A stretch of 64,000 nucleotides of DNA from Chryseobacterium bernardetii (lineage in GTDB: Bacteria; Bacteroidota; Bacteroidia; Flavobacteriales; Weeksellaceae): NCBI RefSeq assembly GCF_003815975.1, contig NZ_CP033932.1, positions 1,961,001 through 2,025,000 of the forward strand. Reading direction: 5' to 3'. The translations under genes and the position numbers were made by a program. This document shows, piece by piece, positions 33,598 to 42,326 of this stretch (the stretch's first letter is position 1; each line of letters opens with the position of its first letter). Below the pieces are notes generated by a model. That model was not told where the DNA came from, did not search any database, and saw only the letters and a program-made list of their open reading frames with translations.

Positions 33598-34242
33598 TTA
33601 GTGAAGCTCAATTTTTCTGGTCAAATAAAAATATTGATTATCACTTTTTAAATTTTCTGTATTCTTGGAATACTTTGCAATTTTATCTTTTTTGAATTTT
33701 AAGTTAAGCGTATTGTTTTTAAAGGAGATTTTTATAAAATCCCCAATATTTGTATTTTCAGAATCTGCTCTTGGTTCTTTTATATAAAATTGATCTACGA
33801 GATTTTCATTATTTAAAACAATTACATAGTACCAATCTGTCCCAATATCTGCTGTAGCCTCAATGATAACAATTTCAAATGGAGTATTCTTTTTTGACTG
33901 AAATGAAAATATATTATATCCCGGACCTTCATAATTTGATTCTGACAAATCAATCTCATCTACAGCAAAATCTTTTTTTGTCAGCATAAAGCTATTATCT
34001 GTTTTGGAGATTAATTTAATGTCACCACTTTCAAACCTACTTTCATTTTCAAGATGTTTGAAGGGTTTTATAATATCAAAATCAATTTCTGAGGAAATTT
34101 TAGGATTGATATTTTCTGATTTTAATATTTTCGGAGTATCGGATGTAGCTTTGGGATCTTTTTCTTGAGTTGATTGGTTACTATATTTGCAACTCACTAA
34201 AAATGTTAGAATGAAAAATATCCTATAAAATGGTTTTAACAT
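33598..34242 (-). CDS. Lipoprotein of unknown function, candidate immunity protein
   Basis: This 214-residue lipoprotein begins 'MLKPFYRIFFILTFLVSC' then KYSNQ. The mature part has 'FESGDIKLISKTDNSFML', 'SESNYEGPGYNIFSFQ', 'TPFEIVIIEATADIGTDWYY' and 'GDFIKISFKNNTLNLKFKK'. No family is recognised. It starts 13 bases after the stop of the lytic effector, the position where cognate immunity genes usually sit, and is the best single candidate in the row. Confidence 0.65.
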   Translation of the reverse strand: MLKPFYRIFFILTFLVSCKYSNQSTQEKDPKATSDTPKILKSENINPKISSEIDFDIIKPFKHLENESRFESGDIKLISKTDNSFMLTKKDFAVDEIDLSESNYEGPGYNIFSFQSKKNTPFEIVIIEATADIGTDWYYVIVLNNENLVDQFYIKEPRADSENTNIGDFIKISFKNNTLNLKFKKDKIAKYSKNTENLKSDNQYFYLTRKIELH

Positions 34243-34255
34243 GTGATTATTTTTT

Positions 34256-37200
34256 TTATGACCTTTTGTTTTTTACAGCGTCTTGTTCACTTTTATTGAT
34301 AGGTTTTAACCTGACAAAATATGCTGGATTATAGCGATTTGTAAGGCCAGTACCGTTACCTGTTGGTTTCATTGCAATCTCGAAATGTAAATGTGGATTT
34401 GGAACGCCACTTGCATTTCCAGTATCACCGGAATAACAAATTACTACACCGGCATCAACTTCTCCACTGGTCTTTACGGCTGATTTTAAATGAGCATAAC
34501 GTAGATAGAATTTATCAGCATTTATATCAAAACCGTCTCCTTTTTCTCTTTCCAATGAAAATTCATGTGAATAATTTCTTTTAGCATTTCTTAAATCATC
34601 TCCGTTTACTTCTAACACTAAGACATTACCATAGCCGGCTGCACCTTCATTTTGATAACTTACTATTGTTCCTTTTAAACATGCTTTACAAGGAGTATTT
34701 ATATCCGCAAATATATCTAATCCCTGGTGATTTTTTTGCCTACCATCAGGATATGTTCTAACTGGTCCAAAAGCTCCATTTTGTTCTTTATGCGCTCCAT
34801 TAGAATTATAATATGTTCTTTGTGGATTATCAATTGGATCATGCCATATTGAATCACCCGATTCTACTGGCTGACATTCATTAACTCTAAATACAGTTAA
34901 TCCTTTTTCAAAATATTTCTTAGCATCAGTCCAACCTGCAAGTCCAGGGTTAACTAATGCTCTAATTTTTTTAATATTTTCATTATTTGAAACAGTTAAA
35001 GTATCAGCTGTTTTCCATATTTCATGCTTTTCCCAAAAAGCAATTGCAGATAATACTGCATATTTTGCTTCTTTTACTTTTCCGGGATCAGCTTCTAAGT
35101 CAATGTATTCACTGGGGAATATATCTTTAATATATTTTGAAGCATTTCTGTAATTTCCTCTACCTGTTAATTGTTTTAATCCTCGTCCTCTATATATATA
35201 TCCATCACCACTTGCTTCATTACCGTTACCATTTCCAAATCCGTTTTCATCTGCATACATATAATTTAATAATCTTTTTTGTGGATTATCATTACAATAA
35301 GTTGCTAATAGACCTCTTGCATTTAAATTCTTTGCTCTATCTCCAAATATGGCTAAACATCTTGATTGCGAATATCTAAAAGCGTCTGTTTCTACCATCC
35401 AGTCAGGATTTATACCTAATGTTTCGGCACCTACTTGTGCAAAGAAATGTGCTTTTCTTAGACATGTATTAATATGGATATCTTTACCGGATTCAAAAAT
35501 ATATTTATTTAAATAATCTACAATTTCCTGTCTGAATGCTTTATGAGAAGTTAATATACCAAACAAATCTTCAATTTGTTGAAGAGTTATTTTATCAGAA
35601 CATCTCGGACACTTATTACCAATCTGGAAATAAGCTCCTTCCTTATTCAGGAATTTTTTATCATGTTGTTTAGTACCTTGTGCTTTGGCGTGAAGATACA
35701 GGAATTCCGGTACTTTTTTCAGTAGTTTAAAGGTAATGGTGTCTCCGGCCTGATAATTTTTTATTACTAAAACTTTTTTAATTTCTTCTTCGCTGGAGGT
35801 TTTTCCATTTTCTATTTTAGGATTTTTAGCATTACCTTTCTGAGCGTTTGCAAGGATGATTTTAGCTGTGGAAGCCTTTTGTGCATCATTAGTTATATTA
35901 GTAGCACCTCCGAATGTATAGGTGTAAGTTCCGTCTTCTTTTCCTTTACTGATCTTATCCTGCCACTGTTTCAGTTCTTCTTCAGATTTTGGACGGAGGT
36001 GGATTGGGATTTTAACCATATTGTCTTTTACGGTTCCTGTGAAAACTGTTTTTTCAGTTCCCGGAACTGCTTGTCCGGCAGGTGTCTTTTGTTCCATTTG
36101 TTCTTCGGTAATTTCCAGAACAGGAAGAACAGCATCTGCTGTACCTTTGATGATTCCGTCTTTTTCTTTGATGGAAATGGTTACCTGCTTTCCATCCAGA
36201 AGCATGGTTCTGGCTACCAGATACAATTTACTATCCAGTGGAGCGCTATCCACTTTCTTAAAGTCTACTCCCAGTTTGAAAGTTTTAAAGGTAACTGTTT
36301 TTTGATTGGTTGTATCTTTCCCGTAAGCATCAGCTGTTAATGCGGAAGCAATAACTTCGAGTGTAGTATATTTTTTTTGTGACTTTAGGCTTTCTTTTAT
36401 TTTACCAAGAATGATCTGTGCCACTTTATTTTTTTCCTCAGCAGTTCCTGTTTTGTTGCCGCTTTTACTTCCTCCAAAGGTATAAGTATGCGTACCATCT
36501 TCCTCCCCAGTCTCTTTAGTGTATTCTTTTTTGGCAAAGTAAGCATCCAGAAGCTCCTCAATTTTTACCGGATCCACTGTGGAAGGAGAAACTCCTCCAG
36601 GAGCTGCAGGGGTTGGTGGTTGTGTATTGTTGGCACTACCGTGAGCTGATTGCGGTTCGGGCTCAGGTTGTACCGGAGCTGGAGCAGGCTGTGGTTGTGA
36701 TTGTGGCTGCTGTGGTTGAGGTTGAGGTTGAGGTTGGCTGGTTGGTGTACGTAATTCGTCAGGAGTATTTACATTGACACTATTGGTGGCATGCTTTTTA
36801 TGGGAGTAATATTCTACAGTCACATAAAATTGCAGTTGCTGGGGATTGGTTTCCCCTTCCATAGCTTTCCTCATGAGTGCTTTCGTTAGCATGAATTCAG
36901 CCCTGGCAGTTCCATTTTTTACTTTTTCTTTTTTGCTTTCTATAAGCAGATTTTTATTTTGATGTCCTGAATTGCCGCCATCATCTTCCCAAAGGCTGAA
37001 TTGTAGGTATTGGGCCTCAAGATTTGTGCATTGGGCTTCCGCAATCAGTTTTTCCATGAAACTGAAAACTGTTCCCGGAGTATCATCTATATATTTTAAT
37101 TCAACTTTATTGATCCTTGGAATATCACTTGGCTGTGGCTGCACTTCTAAAGCCATGGGTGCTCTTCCTTCAGGATTGTGAAGATAAGCTTCAATTCTGA

Positions 37201-37432
37201 AGGTATCTTTGTAAGCATTTGTATTAAAAGTAAAACTGCTTACTCCCATTTTTTTGACATTAGTAGGAACAAATCTTCCGTTCACCTTTTTGAATAGGTG
37301 CCAGGTAATGAGTGCAGGGTTCCTTTTTTCTAATGGAGTAGCAGGATACCATTCATCAATCTTATAAGTAACCAGTTCCCCAATCTTTGGTTTTGTATTT
37401 CCTGATATTTTGTAAATTCCTTGTTTTGACAT
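34256..37432 (-). CDS. Large two-enzyme peptidoglycan-lytic effector (GH19-like chitinase domain + M23 peptidase)
   Basis: This 1058-residue protein has no signal peptide. Residues 1-220 are two beta-sandwich-like adaptor domains; a Pro/Gln-rich linker follows (about 228-280). Two related segments open with 'EDGTHTYTFGG' (about 310) and 'EDGTYTYTFGG' (about 498). 'CPRCSDKIT' (about 606) precedes a GH19-like lysozyme/chitinase domain (about 650-870) with 'FFAQVGAETLGI' and 'YRGRGLKQLTGRGNY'. Residues ~900-1025 are an M23 endopeptidase with 'NHQGLDIFAD', 'YAHLKS' and 'HLHFEI' metal ligands. It would cut glycan strands and peptides. Lack of a signal peptide and the PAAR-like neighbour suggest injection into rival cells rather than self-use. 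Confidence 0.85.
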   Translation of the reverse strand: MSKQGIYKISGNTKPKIGELVTYKIDEWYPATPLEKRNPALITWHLFKKVNGRFVPTNVKKMGVSSFTFNTNAYKDTFRIEAYLHNPEGRAPMALEVQPQPSDIPRINKVELKYIDDTPGTVFSFMEKLIAEAQCTNLEAQYLQFSLWEDDGGNSGHQNKNLLIESKKEKVKNGTARAEFMLTKALMRKAMEGETNPQQLQFYVTVEYYSHKKHATNSVNVNTPDELRTPTSQPQPQPQPQQPQSQPQPAPAPVQPEPEPQSAHGSANNTQPPTPAAPGGVSPSTVDPVKIEELLDAYFAKKEYTKETGEEDGTHTYTFGGSKSGNKTGTAEEKNKVAQIILGKIKESLKSQKKYTTLEVIASALTADAYGKDTTNQKTVTFKTFKLGVDFKKVDSAPLDSKLYLVARTMLLDGKQVTISIKEKDGIIKGTADAVLPVLEITEEQMEQKTPAGQAVPGTEKTVFTGTVKDNMVKIPIHLRPKSEEELKQWQDKISKGKEDGTYTYTFGGATNITNDAQKASTAKIILANAQKGNAKNPKIENGKTSSEEEIKKVLVIKNYQAGDTITFKLLKKVPEFLYLHAKAQGTKQHDKKFLNKEGAYFQIGNKCPRCSDKITLQQIEDLFGILTSHKAFRQEIVDYLNKYIFESGKDIHINTCLRKAHFFAQVGAETLGINPDWMVETDAFRYSQSRCLAIFGDRAKNLNARGLLATYCNDNPQKRLLNYMYADENGFGNGNGNEASGDGYIYRGRGLKQLTGRGNYRNASKYIKDIFPSEYIDLEADPGKVKEAKYAVLSAIAFWEKHEIWKTADTLTVSNNENIKKIRALVNPGLAGWTDAKKYFEKGLTVFRVNECQPVESGDSIWHDPIDNPQRTYYNSNGAHKEQNGAFGPVRTYPDGRQKNHQGLDIFADINTPCKACLKGTIVSYQNEGAAGYGNVLVLEVNGDDLRNAKRNYSHEFSLEREKGDGFDINADKFYLRYAHLKSAVKTSGEVDAGVVICYSGDTGNASGVPNPHLHFEIAMKPTGNGTGLTNRYNPAYFVRLKPINKSEQDAVKNKRS

Positions 37433-37449
37433 GGCCGAAAAGTTTAAGT

Positions 37450-37953
37450 TTAGTAAGCATCTACTTCATCATCTTCTGTTTCCTTCTGAAATTCCTTAAA
37501 ATTGACAAAAGGATTGATGTTATGCTGCTCATGTGGATCAGCATTTTTTACATTCTGTTGGCTCATTGATGACGTTTGCCCATGTTCCATGATAGTTATT
37601 TTTCCACCTGTAGAACACATGAGTTCAGATATTTCTGTGACACAGCTATTTCCCAATATCTTTACTTTGTCATAGGTTTTCTGCCATATGCCAGCAGGAG
37701 CGTAAGAACAGGGAAGATATCCACCTGGTGTGGGTTTTAGCTTGCACTTTCCAAAACTAGGGCCCTGAGGGTTAAATTGAAGATCATTTTCGGTAACGGC
37801 CAAAAAATCAGCCTGCCCCTCTTCATTATTCCAATAATGTTTCTGATGGGTAGTTACTTTAAACTGCGGGAACTGGTCCCCCTGATTACATTGTGCTTTT
37901 CCTTTCTGAATAACAAAATGTTTTCCGTCATGTGGAGATGCGGATTCGGACAT
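37450..37953 (-). CDS. DUF4280 PAAR-like spike-tip protein
   Basis: A 167-residue protein with several conserved cysteines ('KAQCNQGDQ', 'KCKLKPTPGGYLPCSY', 'NSCVTEISELMCSTGGKIT'). This fits the DUF4280 family, which structurally resembles PAAR tips of type VI and related contractile injection systems. The tip carries effectors on the puncturing spike. The C-terminal tail is acidic ('ETEDDEVDAY'). It lies 18 bases upstream of the lytic effector gene on the same strand, a standard tip-effector pairing. No VgrG, Hcp/tube or sheath gene is in the window. Confidence 0.78.
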   Translation of the reverse strand: MSESASPHDGKHFVIQKGKAQCNQGDQFPQFKVTTHQKHYWNNEEGQADFLAVTENDLQFNPQGPSFGKCKLKPTPGGYLPCSYAPAGIWQKTYDKVKILGNSCVTEISELMCSTGGKITIMEHGQTSSMSQQNVKNADPHEQHNINPFVNFKEFQKETEDDEVDAY

Positions 37954-37992
37954 ATTATGTTGTTTTATTGGTGTTGCGTCAAAGATACTAAA

Positions 37993-39066
37993 TTATTTTA
38001 ATTGCTTTTCTATCGTAAAAATATCCTGCTCAGTTACATCCCCGATCTGGATTTTAAAGTGTGCTGTAGCCTTTTGAACCATTAAACTGGTAAGGTCTAA
38101 AGTATATTCAGCTTCATGACTGCAGGCAACTGAATAACTATTGACGGGTGACTGTTCATTATATTCGTAGTCTCTATTATAAAGTTGATTCAGATTCCTG
38201 TAATCGCACGAAGTTCCAAATTGATTGATCTTCAGTGTATTATTGTCTTTATCTTTAGGGAGAATGCGGTTGTGAAGTTCAAAACGGATGGGGGAGGCAT
38301 TTGACAGCCAGGGAATAAATTCATGGTAGATATCAGAATCTGTCCAGTTTTTATATTTTGCCCTGTAAAAAGAACCAAAGAGAAACTGAACAGGCAATGT
38401 ATTTTTGATGCTTTTTGAAATTTGATGATGGTCTTCAGTTATTCTTTTCAGATGATCAATGTAGGCTGCAGAGAGATCATCTGTAAAATACTTTTTTAAA
38501 GCATCCAGTTCGTTTTTGATCGTTGTTTCTGATTGAAGAAACCTTGTTTCTGTAATTTTACCAGTTTTGTTTACTCTGATTTCTACAGGAAATAAGATGG
38601 CTGCACAGGCTTTTGATAAGCTGGATATTTTACTTTCTGATTCTGCTCCATTTTTATGAGAGCCGAATATTTGTAATGAAAAGAAATGGTCATCATGCTC
38701 AGCTCTCAGATATTTCAATTCCGTTTGGTATAGATAATGGTTTTGTACAACTCCATCTTCGAGCTTTTGTTGTGTTATCGTATAAACTCCGCTTAGTAAA
38801 GGTATTGAAAAGGGTATTTTTCCGTGAGGAGGATGGTAGTATAAGCTATCTCCGTTTTTATTGATCTCCTGATTAAGCTTAATGATTTCATCACCAAAAG
38901 GAATCAGAAGCAGAGTTCCCGGGCTCATTTTCACCGGATCTGCAAGCCTGTCATATACAGCGCAGTGCTTATTGTGAAAATCTTTGAGATAGTTTGGATT
39001 TTCTACTTTCAGATCAGAGGCAATTTTTTCCAAAGTATCGCCTGGAAGTGTCATATAAGTAATCAT
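37993..39066 (-). CDS. LysM-domain protein linked to the PAAR-like spike
   Basis: A 357-residue protein without signal peptide. Residues ~4-55 are a LysM-type module ('MTLPGDTLEKIASDL', 'PGTLLLIPFGDE'), which also occurs in baseplate or spike adaptors of phage-like injection systems. The remainder is unrecognised and helical ('LKKYFTDDLSAAYIDHLKR', 'FLFGSFYRAKYKNW'). It starts the minus-strand effector unit, 39 bases before the DUF4280 gene. Genes of this kind often precede DUF4280 and effector genes in Bacteroidota, suggesting a role in loading the spike. That is inference from context. Confidence 0.65.
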   Translation of the reverse strand: MITYMTLPGDTLEKIASDLKVENPNYLKDFHNKHCAVYDRLADPVKMSPGTLLLIPFGDEIIKLNQEINKNGDSLYYHPPHGKIPFSIPLLSGVYTITQQKLEDGVVQNHYLYQTELKYLRAEHDDHFFSLQIFGSHKNGAESESKISSLSKACAAILFPVEIRVNKTGKITETRFLQSETTIKNELDALKKYFTDDLSAAYIDHLKRITEDHHQISKSIKNTLPVQFLFGSFYRAKYKNWTDSDIYHEFIPWLSNASPIRFELHNRILPKDKDNNTLKINQFGTSCDYRNLNQLYNRDYEYNEQSPVNSYSVACSHEAEYTLDLTSLMVQKATAHFKIQIGDVTEQDIFTIEKQLK

Positions 39067-39187
39067 GTGTTTGGTGACTAATGATGATTATTAAAAAACT
39101 GAGATTCATTTTTCGGTCTGTAATTTATAAAAAATCCTACAAAAAAAACTTTCAGTTTATATAAAAGGTTTATTAATAAAGCAATTA

Positions 39188-39203
39188 TCCCTGAAAACAG
39201 GGA
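39188..39203. other. Small perfect hairpin upstream of the effector unit
   Basis: TCCCTG (39188-39193) pairs with CAGGGA (39198-39203) around AAAA. There is no T run, so it is unlikely to be a terminator; it could sit in the 5' leader of the LysM gene. Confidence 0.3.
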
Positions 39204-39237
39204 GTAATTTTATACTTTGGATATACTTAGTTCAAAC

Positions 39238-39272
39238 ACAAAAAAACCTTCCAGAATTCTGAAAGGTTTTTA
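39238..39272 (-). terminator. Rho-independent terminator of the nuo operon
   Basis: On the minus strand AAAAACCTTTCAGAA/TTCTGGAAGGTTTTTTT forms a long stem with one wobble and a T run, 20 bases after the nuoN stop. It separates the operon from the effector unit. Confidence 0.8.
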
Positions 39273-39291
39273 ATATAGTATGGATAACTTT

Positions 39292-40671
39292 TTATAATCC
39301 GAACACTTTTGCAAACAGATCCGGGAAAATCCCAAGAACGATGATTGCTACAATTACAAATACTGCTACAATATTGTAAGTAAGCGTTACTTTCTCTGAT
39401 GATTTGAATGTTGATTCTTTAAAGAAGAACATCGCGATAATTAATCTTAAATAGTAAGCAATAGATAGGGCAGACCCTAAAACAGCTACTAATACTAAGA
39501 AAGCTGCTCCGTTCATTGCCTGAGAGAATAAAGCAAATTTCCCCATGAAACCAGCTGTTAGCGGAACTCCTGCCATTGATAGCATAGAGATAGCTGCTGC
39601 TGTTGCCAATAAAGGTTCTGTTTTTGCCAATCCTTTGAAAGCCCCGAAAGACGTTTCTCTTTTTAATTTCTCTACCCAGATCAGACACATGAAAACTCCT
39701 ACTGTAGATAAAGCATAAGCGAATAAATAGAACGCTAAGTTATAAGTAGAAAGGCTTGTCATTCCGAAGAATACCAACCCGATGTATCCTGCGTGAGATA
39801 CGGAAGAGTAAGCCAACATTCTTTTTGCATTCGTCTGAGCAAGACCCATAACGTTTGCCAATAATAGAGTGATGATTAAGAATACTCCCAAAACATTAAT
39901 CCATTCGTGGGTAACTCCGGTAAATCCGATCGTCATTAATCTGAATAATGCAAAGAAACCTGAAATCTTTACCACACTTGCCATGAATGCTGTAATTAAT
40001 GAAGGGGAACCTGCATATACATCAGGGCTCCACATATGGAAAGGTGCTAATGCTACTTTAAATGCCAATGCACAAAGGATAAGCAATACTCCTAAGATGA
40101 ACATTACGTTTGAAGCGTTTGCAACTCCAAAGTCATGGATTTTATATAAATCAAAGCTTCCGGCACTTCCGTAGATAAATGCAATTCCGAAAAGTAAGAA
40201 ACCTGTCGCGAATGCACCCATTAGAAAATATTTAATTGAAGCTTCGTTTGATCTCAGATCAGTTTTGTTCGCACCAGCCATTACATATAACGGGATAGAA
40301 AGGATCTCAACACCTAAGAACATGGTTACCAGGTTCTGGTATCCGAAAAGAACAATTCCTCCACATAATGCAAATAACATCAATGCATATAGTTCTGATT
40401 GGTGGCTTCTGTGATTGCTGAATGCAAAACCTCCCAGGAAGAATAACAATAAGGTTGTTACAATGGATAATTTAGTGAATAATGCAGTATTGGCACTGTA
40501 TTCATACATATGCTTGTATTGATCGAAGAACGAACATTCAGGCATAAAGCTTACGTACAATGCGATGATTAAACCCAAAATCCCAATGTATCTTGCGAAT
40601 TTTCCCTGCTCGAAAACTCCTGAAAATAACGCAATAACTGCCGTTAGGAAAACAATAATTAAAACACTCAT
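39292..40671 (-). CDS. nuoN: NADH-quinone oxidoreductase subunit N
   Basis: NuoN is one of three antiporter-like proton-pumping membrane subunits of complex I. The 459-residue protein has about 14 hydrophobic helices, the conserved Lys/Glu-containing helix context 'LGVEILSIPLYVMAG' and 'AFKVALAPFHMWSPDVY', and the Pro-containing broken helices typical of the family. It is the last gene of the operon and is followed by the terminator. Confidence 0.95.
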   Translation of the reverse strand: MSVLIIVFLTAVIALFSGVFEQGKFARYIGILGLIIALYVSFMPECSFFDQYKHMYEYSANTALFTKLSIVTTLLLFFLGGFAFSNHRSHQSELYALMLFALCGGIVLFGYQNLVTMFLGVEILSIPLYVMAGANKTDLRSNEASIKYFLMGAFATGFLLFGIAFIYGSAGSFDLYKIHDFGVANASNVMFILGVLLILCALAFKVALAPFHMWSPDVYAGSPSLITAFMASVVKISGFFALFRLMTIGFTGVTHEWINVLGVFLIITLLLANVMGLAQTNAKRMLAYSSVSHAGYIGLVFFGMTSLSTYNLAFYLFAYALSTVGVFMCLIWVEKLKRETSFGAFKGLAKTEPLLATAAAISMLSMAGVPLTAGFMGKFALFSQAMNGAAFLVLVAVLGSALSIAYYLRLIIAMFFFKESTFKSSEKVTLTYNIVAVFVIVAIIVLGIFPDLFAKVFGL

Positions 40672-40683
40672 AATATAGATTTG

Positions 40684-40800
40684 AGATGTGAGATTTTAAT
40701 TGAAAGTAAAAAGTTGAAAATTGAAAGTTTGAATAATATCCGAAAACCGGTTCTTAAAGTCTTTGTTCTTTTCTCTTTATTCCTTGTCTCTTTAATCTCT
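40684..40800. repeat. Heptad-phased repeats in the nuoN-nuoM spacer
   Basis: AG or AA pairs recur every 7 bases at 40684, 40691, 40698, 40705, 40712, 40719 and 40726, and TC pairs at 40760, 40767, 40774 and 40781. The two phased blocks have opposite strand sense (AG against CT), so they could fold on each other. No gene. Confidence 0.55.
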
Positions 40801-40830
40801 TATTTTTTTAATTTTTAAATCTTTTATTTT

Positions 40831-42324
40831 TTAGTTAGCCATCGCTGTGTAGATAAACTTCACTGAACTGCTTACCATATCAATTACCGGTTGTGGGAAA
40901 ATACCAAGTAAGATCACAAAAACCGCTAAACTGGCCAATACAGAGAATTCTACACCGGATAAATCTTTTGCTGTGCTTAATACTTCTGCATTTCCTTCTC
41001 CAAACATTGCTTTTCCGTAGAATCTCAACAAATATACCGCACAAAGAATTAGCGTAAGACCAGCAATTACTGCTGCTGTTCCGTTGAAATCATATACTGA
41101 TTTTAACAGGATAAATTCTCCGATGAATCCATTCGTCAATGGAACTCCCATTGAACCTAGTATAATAATCAGGAACAATACAGCAAACTTAGGTGCTACT
41201 TTAGCCAATCCTCCCATTTGTCTGATGTCTCTTGATTTAAATCTTTTGTATAAAATATCACAGCAGTAGAATAATCCCACCACGTTAATACCGTGAGCGA
41301 AAGTTTGTACCAAAGCTCCTTCAGCTCCTTCTACGTTAAAAGTTCCTCTTAAAGTAACTACTGCAGAAGCGAAGATACCCGCTACCATCAATCCTACGTG
41401 AGAGAAAGATGAATAAGCAATAATTCTCTTCATATCCGTCTGGATGATCGCGATCAAGGCTCCGTGAACAATTCCCACAATAGCAAGGATAATTACAATC
41501 TGCCCTGAAATTCCTGCAATAGGAATTGGAGTGATTGGAAGTAAATAACGCATCACACCGTAAACAGCCATTTTAAGCATAATACCGGATAACAACATCG
41601 ATCCCTGAGTAGGAGAGTAGGTATAGGTATCAGGCTGCCATGTATGGAAAGGGAATACCGGTAATTTCACTGCAAAAGCAAAGAAGATGAACCAGAATAC
41701 CACGGTTTGTTGTGTTTCGTTCAGTTGAGCATTGTAAAGATCCGTTAAGGCGAATGATGCAGAGTGGTTGTACACATAGATTAATCCGGCTAACATAAAT
41801 AAAGATCCAACGAATGTATATACGAAGAATTTCGTAGTAAATTCAAACCTTTTATTCTCCTGTCCCCAAAGTCCGGCAATAAACCAAATTGGAATCAAAG
41901 TTACTTCCCAGAAAATGTAGAACAATAATCCGTCTAAAGAAGTAAAGACTCCTACAAGACCAAATTGCATCAACAGAATCAATCCGTAGAATGTATTTCT
42001 GTAGTTTACATTTTCGTTGAACGAAGATAAAATGATGATTGGCGCTAAAATGTTGGTTAACAATAAAAGAAGCATGCTCATTCCATCGATACCGAAGTGA
42101 AGAGAGCTCTTCATAAACTGTGACCACGGATAATTGATCTCGTGCTGCAATACGCTGTCTACTGTCGGAGTAAAATCAAAATCCGATAGTACATAGAACG
42201 TAAGAAGCATTTGTACCAATGCAATCCCTAGTGCCAAATATTTGCTGGAATTACTCTTCCACGCAAAAACTAATCCCGAACCTACTAGAGGTAATAGTAA
42301 TAATGTTAATAATAAACAAGACAT
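40831..42324 (-). CDS. nuoM: NADH-quinone oxidoreductase subunit M
   Basis: A 497-residue antiporter-like subunit with about 14 membrane helices. Signatures include 'FYIFWEVTLIPIWFIAGLWG' (the conserved Glu helix), 'VKLPVFPFHTWQPDTYTYSP' and the lysine-containing 'DMKRIIAYSSFSHVG'. It pumps protons in the membrane arm. It is two bases after nuoL and separated from nuoN by a repeat-bearing spacer. Confidence 0.95.
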   Translation of the reverse strand: MSCLLLTLLLLPLVGSGLVFAWKSNSSKYLALGIALVQMLLTFYVLSDFDFTPTVDSVLQHEINYPWSQFMKSSLHFGIDGMSMLLLLLTNILAPIIILSSFNENVNYRNTFYGLILLMQFGLVGVFTSLDGLLFYIFWEVTLIPIWFIAGLWGQENKRFEFTTKFFVYTFVGSLFMLAGLIYVYNHSASFALTDLYNAQLNETQQTVVFWFIFFAFAVKLPVFPFHTWQPDTYTYSPTQGSMLLSGIMLKMAVYGVMRYLLPITPIPIAGISGQIVIILAIVGIVHGALIAIIQTDMKRIIAYSSFSHVGLMVAGIFASAVVTLRGTFNVEGAEGALVQTFAHGINVVGLFYCCDILYKRFKSRDIRQMGGLAKVAPKFAVLFLIIILGSMGVPLTNGFIGEFILLKSVYDFNGTAAVIAGLTLILCAVYLLRFYGKAMFGEGNAEVLSTAKDLSGVEFSVLASLAVFVILLGIFPQPVIDMVSSSVKFIYTAMAN

Positions 42325-42326
42325 TA

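Noticed and set aside
34256..37432. Prophage endolysin
   Set aside because: Lysis-type domains are present, but no phage structural, integrase or holin gene surrounds it, and the DUF4280/LysM neighbours fit a cargo unit better.
31435..39066. A complete type VI secretion or contractile injection system
   Set aside because: No sheath, tube, VgrG, baseplate or ATPase gene was seen; only cargo-type genes are present.
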